This document shows, piece after piece, positions 10,335-20,000 of a stretch of DNA of 44,738 nt (position 1 is the first letter of the stretch; each line of letters starts with the position of its first letter). The notes below the pieces were generated by a model. The model did not search any database, was not told where the DNA came from, and was given only the letters and a program-made list of their open reading frames with translations. Both the position numbers and the translations under genes were made by a program. The stretch is from Ministeria vibrans ATCC 50519 (lineage: Eukaryota > Opisthokonta > Filasterea). The DNA lies in the NCBI GenBank assembly GCA_943704425.1, contig CALSCP010001415.1:1-44738 (forward strand), written 5' to 3'.

Positions 10335-12412
10335 ATGTCTCACGCTACGTTCAATGGCAAGTGGGCAAATGCGTCGCAGGAACTGGCAGTCATCTCGGCG
10401 ACGCTTGAGAATACAAAAGATGCGGCTCGACGCCCTCGCGTAGGACTTCCCTCTAATTTGGTTCTCGTTGTCATGGCAATCGTTTCGTTCTGTTTCATTT
10501 AGACTCGAGCTCAGGCCGTTGAGCATCTGGCCATCCTTTACGTCAAATACATTCAAATCTTCCGCGACTTGGAAGAGTCGTACGATCAGGTAAGTGAGAA
10601 ACGCTCGGAAAAAACGCTCACAAGCAAAACCTGGGCTGTATTGTAGATTGTCCACCCACAGAAGCGCCTTGTGATCAAACGCGTCCTCGAAGGAACCATG
10701 GGGCGCCTTGTGGAGGTACGTCATGTTTTGAATGCAGCTATATGAAAACACACACTCACTCACACAAACACTGTTCCCATTTTTTTTTGCTTTTCTCAAA
10801 CTGGTGTGACAGTTGAAGCACTCGCTGGTGAAACTGGTCTGTGACGATTTCCTCATTTTCGACGACATTCTCCTCGATCTCAAACTGACACCTCTCGATC
10901 TGGAGCTACCTATTCCTCGCTACTTTGCCGACGACGCCGCCAATGCTCGACGAGAGCGAGAAAAGTTGCTTGACGCCGCTATGGCTCGCCGTCCCACGGA
11001 CTACCAGCAATTTATGAATGGTCGCGAGCGCGTACGAGGCAAATATACTTATAAATGAGAGTATAATATATAATAATATAATTATAATTATTATTATTAT
11101 TATTATCTTTGTAATAATTTAGGAGGAGATGACAACGGCACAGGCCATTTCGATTGTACAGACAAACGAGCGAGCGCGTCAAGGACGAGTGCGGGCCAAG
11201 TGTATGCGCGAGATGCGATTGCAGGATGAGCGGGAGCGACGAGCTCAGTTGGAAAAGGATGGCATGGTGGTGGATCGAGATGCGGCGGCAGTCGTGATAC
11301 AGACCATGTGGAGGGGCTTTGCGGCTAGGCAAAGTGTGCGCGCGCTGCGTCGAGAAGAAAATCTGTTTCTTGGCATGACTTTGGGCGAAGAGCGACGGGG
11401 CCAGAGCAAGACAACCGCAATGCGTGTGATGCGGGCAACAGAACTGAAACGAAAAGGAACGCAGGAGATGCACGAGCAAGAGTACGTGTTGGCACTGGAG
11501 AGTGTCAAGGAGAAGGTGCGGGCAGTGGAGGCGCCGGACATGGCGGACGGAATGCAAGATGCAGTTCGGCAGTGGTATCTGGAGGAACGTGATGCGACAG
11601 GCAAGTTCCCTGCGTTGCCTGCAGAGAAGGACGGTGGTTCCAAGGTGGTGTTTATGACGGAGGAGGAGCGTGCGGCGTACGAAAAAGAGAAGGAGCGCAA
11701 GCGGAAGGAGAAACTGGACAAGGCCAAGGCGAGGAAGAAGGGTGGAGATGGGGTCAATTCGAAGAAGAATGGAAAGAAGAAGGGGAAAGGGAAGGAGACG
11801 GAGGAGGAAAAGCGCGCACGACTCAAGGCCAAAGAGAAGGAGATGAAGAAGCAGCGGGGGAAGAATGGGGATCCGGTAGTGGCGGATGCACTGAAGGAGA
11901 GTGTGTTTCGGCCATTGATTGACGGGCCAGTCACGGAGTTTGTGACGTTTTGGGAGGGACGGGATGAGAGTGACAATTTTAGACAGAGGTACGATGAAGG
12001 CATTGTGCGGGAGGAGAAGCGACGGGAAGTGGAGGAGGAAGTGCGATTGCAAGTGGATGAGCTGATGCGGGAGGAGTTGAAGCGACTGAAGGAGTCGGTA
12101 GATCATCAGCGAAAGAAGAAAGGAAAGAAGCGGAAGAAGGAGGGAAAGAAAGGGAAGAAGGGGAAGAAGGGGAAGAAGAAAACGACGAAGAAGGAAAAGA
12201 AGCGACGAAAGAAGAAGGCAAAGGATATGACGGCAGACCGGTCGATTGAAGGGCTGTTTGAGGAGCTGGTGGATATGGGGATAGTGCAACCGGTTGAGAG
12301 TCGGACGATGCGGGATTTTGTTGGGGAGTACACAGTGATGGGGGCGACACAGAGACAGAGTGGAACGAAGTTTGTACCGTCATTGGCAGATGTGCGCAGA
12401 GTTGTGACAGAG
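10335..12412 (+). CDS. IQCA1: IQCA1/DRC11 homologue, 5' portion (nexin-dynein regulatory complex)
   Basis: Exons 10335-10439, 10503-10589, 10647-10715, 10813-11031, 11123-12412, each a whole number of codons, give 590 residues. The N-terminus matches DRC11/IQCA1 closely (QAVEHLAILYVKYIQIFRDL, VHPQKRLVIKRVL, FDDILLDLKLTPLDLELPIP). An IQ calmodulin-binding motif follows (AAAVVIQTMWRGFAARQSVR), then Lys/Glu-rich helix and a conserved segment before the ATPase (SIEGLFEELVDMGIV, DFVGEYTVMG). DRC11 is a subunit of the nexin-dynein regulatory complex of motile cilia, which implies a flagellate. After the donor at 12413 the intron turns into a GA tract. The AAA+ ATPase exons expected next are not in the window; a minus-strand gene follows instead. 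Confidence 0.9.
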
Positions 12413-12418
12413 GTAGGG

Positions 12419-12527
<109 letters not shown>

Positions 12528-12660
12528 AGAGGGAGAGAAACAAGTGATAGAGAAAGGAGAAAGAAACAAAGTGAAAGAGAGAGCAAAGTGAGAAATTGAG
12601 AGAGAAGGGGAAGAGACGAGAGTGGGTGGGAAAGTTCAACATTGAAAGGGACGCTGTCTT

Positions 12661-13304
12661 TTATGTTGTTCTTCGGACCTTTTGTATTCTTCGGAGAAGC
12701 TCGGGGTCGCATGCTTCGCGTGGGATAAGAAGGGATTTCCTCAGCATGAGCCGCGAAGTCTGTGTAAAGTGCAACCGAGTGAGCATTGTGGCGAGTGTCG
12801 TCTGTACACGCGCAGAGAGACCCCCTTACCCCTTCCAGTAGTGCGACATTGTTGCACAGCTTGACAATGTCGCCCGATACGCCGTATAGCAGACAAATGT
12901 GCGCAAATGTGTCGGTTGACTAAAAAAAGTAAGAGAGGAGTTTTTTTTTTCTTTTTTCTTTTTCTTATTTTGTCGTTTTTGCGGTCGACTCGGTGACAAA
13001 GTTGTGATTGAAATGGGAGTGTGAGGCGTGTAGGCGCCGCAGAGAAGGAAGCGGTGAGGGTGGGGGTGGGATGGTTGAGCAGAAGAAAGACACGTACGGT
13101 AATAATATGTTCGAGACACTCGTCTCGACCCCAGCGCATCTTAATGGGCCTTCTCATGGCCCCGTCGACAGAGCTGACACTCACAGCATCCGGTGCGGCC
13201 GTGCCGTATCCTCTTCGGGCGGATGCCTAATGTGCAAACGACGTTCAGGTGACACACTCTGTTGTCGATGGACGACTGACCTGTAGCCAGGAATTCTCGC
13301 TCAT
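12661..13304 (-). CDS. Small LysM-domain protein (LYSMD-like)
   Basis: Exons in coding order 13304-13281 (a 24-nt first exon), 13226-13098, 12919-12830, 12759-12661, all phase 0, give 113 residues. The first exon reads MSENSWLQ. A single LysM-like motif straddles exons 2 and 3 (HIITSTDTFAHICLLYGVSG, then DIVKLCNNV), with the family pattern T-D-T-F-x-x-I-x-x-x-Y-G-V-S and a closing Asn. There is no signal peptide or membrane span, as in animal LYSMD1/2, whose role is poorly known. The tail is basic (PELLRRIQKVRR). The start is supported by the in-frame exon structure rather than by family alignment. Confidence 0.7.
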
Positions 13305-13601
13305 CGTCTCAAAAAGAAAGATGGGTGGGGTCACAGTGGGCGGACTGGGCCAGCTGTTATGTAAAACGCAAAGGTAGAAAAACGAATATTAATTATTTTA
13401 TATTCGACTTCTTTTTGATGAAGAGTCAAGTTCATTCATGGGTTATGTGCGGCACTTAAACAATATTGATTTCGCCCGGAACAAAGCTCATCGGCACTCT
13501 ATGCTCGAAAACAAACACAGCTTAGGTCAGTCCTGTCGCTCAACTATACATGTATGAATAACGAATGTGATTGATTGGGTATGAATTCATCGCTTCATTA
13601 G

Positions 13602-15167
13602 TTATTCGAGGGGTTCAGGAGCCACTGACTTGGTGTCACCGGTGGGTGTGACGTAGGCAGCAGTGAGACCGCCGTCGACGGCGAAATCAGTGCCGGTGAC
13701 GTACGACGATTCGTCACTCGCCAGAAACAGAGCGCCCTTTGCAATCTCAATCGCCTGACCTACAGAGAGAAAGAGAAAGAAAGACAGAAAGAGATAGAGA
13801 GAGGGAAACAAAGTAATGGAGGAACAAAGTTTTGGAGAAACAAAGTGATGGAGGAACAAAGTGATGGAGAAACAAAGTGATGGAGAAACAAATGGAAGAG
13901 AAACACAAATAGAGAAAGTTCAGAAGAGCGAGTAAGTGAGTGACTCAGTCGCACCAAAACGGCCCATTGGGACGTGCACGAGACGACGCTGCTTCTTCTC
14001 CTCGGTGTCGAGGAAGTCCATGAGAAGAGGGGTCTGGAGGGGTCCCGGGCAGATTGAGTTGAAGCGGATGTTCTCGCGCGCATATTGGACAGCCATTTCA
14101 CGACTACAAACGGAGCACCAGAGCGAATAAAAAAAACGGCTCTCTGTTAAATAAATGTGTGGTTACGTCAATGCAAGAACACCTCCCTTTGAAGCAGTGT
14201 CTACAACACAAAAACACGAGTCAGTATCCTCTCTCTCTCTCTCTCTCTCTCTCTGTCAGTCTGTTCTTCTCACAGGCGCACTGGGACGTTGCTGCACCCA
14301 AAATACCCACAAACGACGCTGTGTTGATGACACTGCCTCCGCCGGCCCGCTGCATCGCCGGAACAGCATATCGGCAGCCCAACCACACTCCCTGGTGGGA
14401 TTCGTTTGCGGTGAGTCACATTGCATACAATATCACCACTACCTTACTTTGAGGTTGATGTTCATTGTGAGGTCCCAAATGCGCTCTTCCGTCTCGCTGA
14501 TACCGCCATCCTACAGTCCGAAATATGTTGGCTCGACTCTCAGTCTATCTTTGTGTAGCTTACGGCCGGATGCATAATTCCCGCGTTGTTGAAGATGATA
14601 TTGAGTTTGCCTGTGAAGAAGGGCAAAAGTGGGTTTAGTTTCGTCTTCTTCAATGTGTTGCTGTGTGTGTGGGGGGGGGCGCCTACCAAACTCCTTCTCT
14701 GCGGTAGCCACCATGTTCTCAGCATCGGCTGCCTTGCTCACGTCCGCGTGCACGTAGACAGCGCGAGGCCCCTCTTTGGCATTGATCGAGGCAATCGTTG
14801 CCTGTCCCGCCTACACCACACAGCGAGGAGAAAACACGCAGCGGTGGGTCAGATGCGCGTGTACAGCCCATAATGGTGGGTCCAAGGCGGTGAATGGAGA
14901 AGGAGGTGGACATTTCGTAGCGGATGGATGAGATGCACTTTCTGTCGTACTTCGTCATTCACATCGGCACCCACCACATGTGCGCCTTCCTGTGCGAACA
15001 GCAAGCATGCTTGCTTGCCGATACCGCTGCAACAGAGACCCACGAAATGAACCGTGATGAGAAGGAGACAGGGGATATTTATCAAAAGTGTATCGACGAT
15101 TTGGCTGTACACACACACACCTGCCGGCTCCCGTGATGATTGCGACCTTTCCATCGAGACGTCCCAT
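13602..15167 (-). CDS. Short-chain dehydrogenase/reductase (classical SDR), complete
   Basis: Nine exons in coding order: 15167-15121, 15026-14951, 14810-14687, 14610-14564, 14510-14448, 14391-14274, 14200-14167, 14103-13955, 13759-13602; 271 residues. All classical SDR landmarks are present: nucleotide loop TGAGSGIG, Asp after strand 2 (VVGADVNDE, favouring NAD+), NNAG, helix Asn (MNINLKG), Ser in NTASFVG, Tyr-Lys in YTASK, and PGPL. The C-terminus GTDFAVDGG is typical. It is probably a cytosolic oxidoreductase; the substrate cannot be deduced. Introns are short, and one exon is only 34 nt. The 297 bp from its stop to the LysM start show no other gene. Confidence 0.93.
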
Positions 15168-15266
15168 GACTGTATATAACTAGAGGTTCAAATAAACTTA
15201 TAATTATTTTGAAAATTGAAGGGTTTGAATTTTGATCAGTCAAAACGAAAAATGTGTGTATTTCGT

Positions 15267-16066
15267 TTAGCACTGGCCGCAGTTGTCAATGACAATCTTC
15301 TGGGAAGTCTTGCCAGACTCGGAGCCGTAGCCCTCAATCTACAGGAACAAAAAAAGAAAAGTGAATGAGTGAGAGATGGCGATGAAATGGGGTCGTGTAC
15401 CTTCTTGACGATGTCCATGCCCTCGACGACCTGGCCGAAGACGACGTGCTTGCCGTCGAGCCACGCAGTCTTGACGGTGCAGAGGAAGAACTGCGAGCCG
15501 TTGGTGTTGGGGCCAGCTGTAAGACAAACGGAGAGGCGAAGTGATAAGAGAGAGGGAAATGCAGCGTGATTAGAGTGAAAAGAGAGAGGAGAACAAAGTG
15601 ATGGAGAGAGAGAAAAGGAGAAAGAAAGAAAGAGGATAAGTCAAGATGATAATTAAAATGAACAGAAGAGTGTTTCATACCGTTAGCCATCTGAAAGTGT
15701 GCAACAGAAAATGAAAAGAGAGAGAGCGAGAGACAACATGTTAGGAAATACTACTGTTTTCTTGTGTGGAAGTAAGGGCGTACGGAGAGGATTCCGGGGC
15801 CGGTGTGCTTGAGAGTGAAGTTCTCGTCAGCGAACTTCTCGCCGTAGATGGACTTGCCACCTGCAAAGGACAACAACAACAAACAACCAGAACGACAAGG
15901 TATGAGCCAATGCGATGGAGTGCTTTGTGTGTGTGTGTGTGTGTACCAGTGCCGTTGTGGCGGGTGAAGTCGCCACCCTGGCACATGAAGTTGGTGATGA
16001 CACGGTGGAACGAGCAGCCCTTGTAGCCGAAGCCCTTCTCGCCGGTGCAGAGAGCGCGGAAGTTCT
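15267..16066 (-). CDS. PPIA: Cyclophilin A-type peptidyl-prolyl isomerase, 5' exon missing
   Basis: Exons in coding order 16066-15947, 15860-15784, 15690-15681, 15516-15401, 15338-15267; 131 residues plus one base from a missing upstream exon. Active-site motifs are conserved: [25 protein letters not shown] (catalytic Arg and the FMCQGG loop), [10 protein letters not shown], and [10 protein letters not shown] with the Trp that confers cyclosporin binding. The enzyme catalyses proline cis-trans isomerisation during folding. The usual length is about 165, so about 34 N-terminal residues are lacking. No matching exon is seen up to 16487, where a different gene begins. The third exon is a 10-nt microexon. 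Confidence 0.92.
15681..15690 (-). other. 10-nt microexon of the cyclophilin gene
   Basis: ATGGCTAACG, flanked by ag on its 5' side and gt on its 3' side on the minus strand, supplies Met-Ala-Asn plus one base. Joining the neighbours with it restores the invariant cyclophilin run [16 protein letters not shown]. Skipping it would shift frame. The flanking introns are 93 and 164 nt. Confidence 0.88.
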
Positions 16067-16487
16067 CTACGAACACACAAACGAGTGAGTGAGTCAAAAA
16101 AAAAAAAAAAAAAAAAAGATGAAAGACAGTGAACGATCGCGACAAGGGACTGGCGAGTTGAACGGGTGTGTAGAGTGCAGCGTATGCAGAGGATACGCAG
16201 CAGAAGCAGAGATGGGCAGGGTGAGCTGTGGCGAGGAGAGCAGAGAAGAGGACTTTTCGGGAAACGAACATTATGTTTTAACAGACAGTTGAAACAGCAG
16301 CAAGAGACGCATCGAACGGTGCAGCTCGAGCGAGGGCCGAAAAAACAGTCGTGTTGACAAAGTGAAGGGAGTGCGAGGGAGCAAGGGGCAGCGAGAGCGA
16401 CGAGAGACCTCAAAGACAGAATTCGCTTCGACGAAAAAAAAAAAAAAAAAAAAAAAAAAAACGAGAACGAAACGAAAACAAACTCAC
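16067..16487 (-). other. Gap between cyclophilin and F-BAR-like exon, with two poly-A tracts
   Basis: This 421-bp stretch holds A22 (16096-16117) and A28 (16434-16461). Between them is purine-rich DNA in which I recognise no coding exon on either strand. The missing cyclophilin start and the missing downstream F-BAR exons should both lie here and do not. It may be two intron fragments joined at a homopolymer. Confidence 0.6.
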
Positions 16488-16664
16488 CTGCAAAAGCATC
16501 GCGTTGGAAGCAGCTGCACGCTTCATCGACTTCACATAGGCTCGTTCAGACTCCACCATCATGTCAATTGATTCTGTCATAAAGCGCAACACTTGACCGC
16601 CCTCGCCAAGACGCCGGCACGTCGCCGCATACCCCGAGACCGACAGGTCGCTGAACGACGACAT
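16488..16664 (-). CDS. Possible F-BAR (FCH) domain protein, first exon only
   Basis: ATG at 16664 opens 59 codons that end at CAG followed by a good GT donor (gtgagt) in phase 0. The peptide starts [20 protein letters not shown] and later has [20 protein letters not shown]. This resembles the first two helices of FCH/F-BAR modules (gly-aromatic start, then an acidic helix ending E-R-A/S-Y-x-K-x-M/L) that bend membranes at endocytic sites. The similarity is a pattern match over one exon, so other coiled-coil proteins are possible. No later exon is present. It is head-to-head with the giant receptor gene. Confidence 0.45.
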
Positions 16665-17000
16665 TGGGGTGTCGCTTTGCAAGAAGACCCGATACTTAAT
16701 TATTTGTGATTGAATTTTGATTTTTGAAAATTGAAAGTACATCATTTACATTGACAGAACAGAACCGAACACGAATAGACAGACAACTATTGTGCTTCCG
16801 CCCATACATACCGTCATGGGCTACTGAATACAGAGTACTCCTACTTACTAGTCACTACTGAGTGCAAAGTAGTGACGGGAGCACTGACTCACGCAAATAT
16901 AATCGACTCCATCAATCAGTCATTCACTTCCCTCTCTCTTTACATCTCATGAGAAAGAATCAACTTCAAAATCCCATCAATTTTCTTTGATTTTTCTGTG
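16665..17000. promoter_or_regulatory. Bidirectional promoter with TACTGA-N7-GTACTCCT and hairpin
   Basis: This interval separates divergent starts at 16664 (minus) and 17001 (plus). It contains TACTGA at 16822, GTACTCCT at 16835, a 9-bp inverted repeat (16851-16859 with 16868-16876, 8-nt loop), and a bZIP/AP-1-type TGACTCA at 16885. The same TACTGA-N7-GTACTCCT pair with identical spacing, plus a hairpin and TGACTCA, occurs in the other large divergent promoter near 37950. No coding sequence is seen. Confidence 0.5.
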
Positions 17001-20000
17001 ATGCTCTCCCTCCTACTGGTACTCCCTGCCTTGGCCTTGGCGTCGGCCCTGCAGGCGGGGACGCACAGAGAGAGAAGAGTTCACATGTTTGAACCAGACG
17101 AAGTGTACACGTACGCCTTCCACGGACAGGTACGCCACCCCCCGCCATGTGCATCCTGCCTCTCCCTTGCCCCTCTCCCGTCCGATTTCCTTCGATATCT
17201 GTCGCAAATTTAAAAAAAAGAAAAAAAAGAAGGAGGAAAAAAAGAAATCTTTCAAGAAAATCTAAATCTAAAGTGGTTCCGAATAGACCACATTGGCGAC
17301 GGGCTCAGCGTCCGCGACGCATTCTGGCATGGACGTGCGGTGTGTAGTCGACTGTCAGGCGGCGAGCGCGTCGGACGACCGCCTTGTCGTCCATTTTCAC
17401 GCGCGCAATGTGACGGTGCTCGAGTGGGACGGCCAAACCGCAGCCTTCCTGCCTTCGTCGATGTCGCCCTTTTACGACGCCTCCCTCAGCCGCCACCCCT
17501 TTTCAGCGGCCTTCGACCACGCCGGGAACATCTCCAGCGTCTGGCTGGCGCCCGAAGACGACGTTTGGGTGGCCAACCTCAAGCGCTCCTTTCTGTCAGC
17601 ACTGCACGTTCATCTGCTCGACGGCGATCTCTTCACATCGATGCACGCCGACCTCACCGGGACGTGCCGCGCGAGGCACTCGGTACGTCGTCGTGACGGA
17701 CAGGATGCCCTTGAGATCTCGCGTGTACGCGACCACTCCGATTGCGAATCGCGTGCGCTCCATCACAACATGCAGCACCCTTCGCACTTGACGCGCGTGC
17801 AACAAGACCTCTCGTCCAGTACCGACTCGCTCCACGTCCTCAACACCACGACACGTCTCGTGATGTCCGCCTCGCACTCCGAGTCGCATATTTACACGGG
17901 TCTCGGCGCCTCGCGCGTGTCTCATGCTGCATCACGCACGTCCCTCTCGCTCATGAGTAGCTCTTCTTCGCAGCACCGCCCCGTCATCAGCGTCCAACGT
18001 GAACACCTTGTGCTCACCACGCTTGCCTACGAGCACCCGGCCAAGTCGCTCGACGCAGCGTCAAGCGACGACGCCGAACACCTCGCCGCTGTGCGTCTCT
18101 CCATCCTTGCGCTCGTCCACAGCAACGCCTCGTCGCTCACCCCCGCCATCGAGTTGCTCCAACAGCACCCGGTCGTTCTCTCGTTGCTCGTCGACGACCT
18201 GCACAACCGCACGGCGCGCGGTCGTCTTGTAGACGTCATCACCGCCGTTGGCTCCAGTGACTCTCACCAGTTTGTGTGCAAGTATGTCCTCGACAACGTC
18301 CACATGCCTGTCGACGTGCGTCTGCGTGTTCTCATGAACACCGCCTACCTGCCACACCCGAGTCCCGCCATGTTCCGCGATGTTGCCCGCCTTGCCAGTG
18401 CCGCCACGGGCGCCGATACTCTCGCCGACAACGCCTTGCTTGCCTTCGCCTCCATGGTCTACGCCCAGCGCCAGGCCAACCCGGACCTCATGAAGCAGCC
18501 ACTGGCACCTCTCACCCGCGCCATCCTTGAACCAGTCGCTCGCACCCTCAAAGATTCCGCGTCCATCTCGCTCAACCGCAACCTCGAGCAACTTTACATA
18601 TCGACGCTCGGCAATGCGGGTCTCGTCGACTACATCGACTCGCTCCTCGCCGTCATCCTGCGCCCCACTATCCCATCTCCCGCCCTGCTCCATACCATGA
18701 GCGGCCATCAGGACGCACGCGTCTCCGCCATTCGCGCCCTGCGCCACATGCGTCCATTGCCCTCTATCGCCCGCAGTGCTCTCATCGTCATCTACTTTGG
18801 TCCGCACCTCAATGACAACAACAACGACATGAAGAAGGCGCAGGCTCAGCCGGACTCCGATGCCGTGCGCATCGCTGCCTTTCGTGCCCTCATGGACTCC
18901 AACGAGGACCTCTACTCGTCCGAAGTGACGCGTCTCGTGCAGTCGCTTGCTCATGAGTCCTCCGTCGAAGTAGGCTCCTACGTCCTCTCCCACTTCAAGT
19001 CGCTCGCCGCAAGTGCCACCGACGCCTCCCTTGCTCGCCACGTCCGCGGCATTCTCTCCGACATGCTCTCCTTCTCCGCATCTGTTTCCCTCTACGGCAT
19101 CGAACTTAACCTGGGCTTCTCCAAGTCCAAAGAGTGGCTTTTCCTGGGTAACACGGAGTTTGGCGCGTCCATTGGCTTCGACCTCGTCAACGAGGCGGCC
19201 GTCTTCATTCCCCGCAGCGGTCATGTGCGCTTCGACGCCGAAATCCGCAACGTCGGCTACCTTCGTGCCTACGCCTTCAAGAAACTGTACAACCTCGTCG
19301 AGGTGGGCTTCACCGTTGAGGGTCTCGAGTTTGAATTTGGCGGCATTGGCAATGGCGCGCGTCGTCGCGACGCCCACGACGGCAATGACATCACCGACAG
19401 CGAAGAGGACAACGTCGAACACCCCGCAGACGACGTCGAAGACGATCTTCTCTCCCTTGCAGACGACCCAAATGCCGTGCCTTACCACATCCACGAGCAG
19501 GCGGGTCACATTGAGTTTTACTCGCTCGAAGCGTACGCCGCCTTTGACAACGACACTCCCACCGATCAGGAAAAGGACCGCCAGACGCGCTGTACCCCGT
19601 CAGCGTCGGCCACATACGCGTGGGTCACCGCCCCGTGGGGCTGTTGCTCCAAAAAGTGCATGCCAGGCGGCAAGCAGACTCGCTCAGTCAAGTGCGCCTC
19701 GTACGTCGGCACCACCGTTGAGTGTGCCAATGTCGCCGCCGTCAAGTGCGCCGCCGTCGCCATGCCTGCTTCCGAGCGCACCTGCAACACCAATTTGCCC
19801 TGTCCGGTTGCCGGAAGCGTCGGCGAAATGGCCTGGTCCATGGCACCCACCTGTGAGACGTACAAGGGCACGCTCGGCCTCAGCAAGCAACTGCTCGAAG
19901 AGCTCAGCTGTATGCATCCGGGCAAACTCAAGAATGCCCTTGAAATTCCCGAAATCTGTGCCACATCAGGCGCCTTCCCGTGGGTCCAGGACAAGACCTT

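Noticed and set aside
11012-12289. Minus-strand 425-codon Leu-rich frame
   Set aside because: Antisense of the Lys/Glu-rich DRC11 exon, which has clear family motifs on the plus strand.
17293-17337. Start of the giant protein at 17293 inside exon 2
   Set aside because: The codon there is TTG. A signal-peptide exon at 17001-17129 joins in phase to an acceptor at 17286 and supplies the LPD_N start motif.
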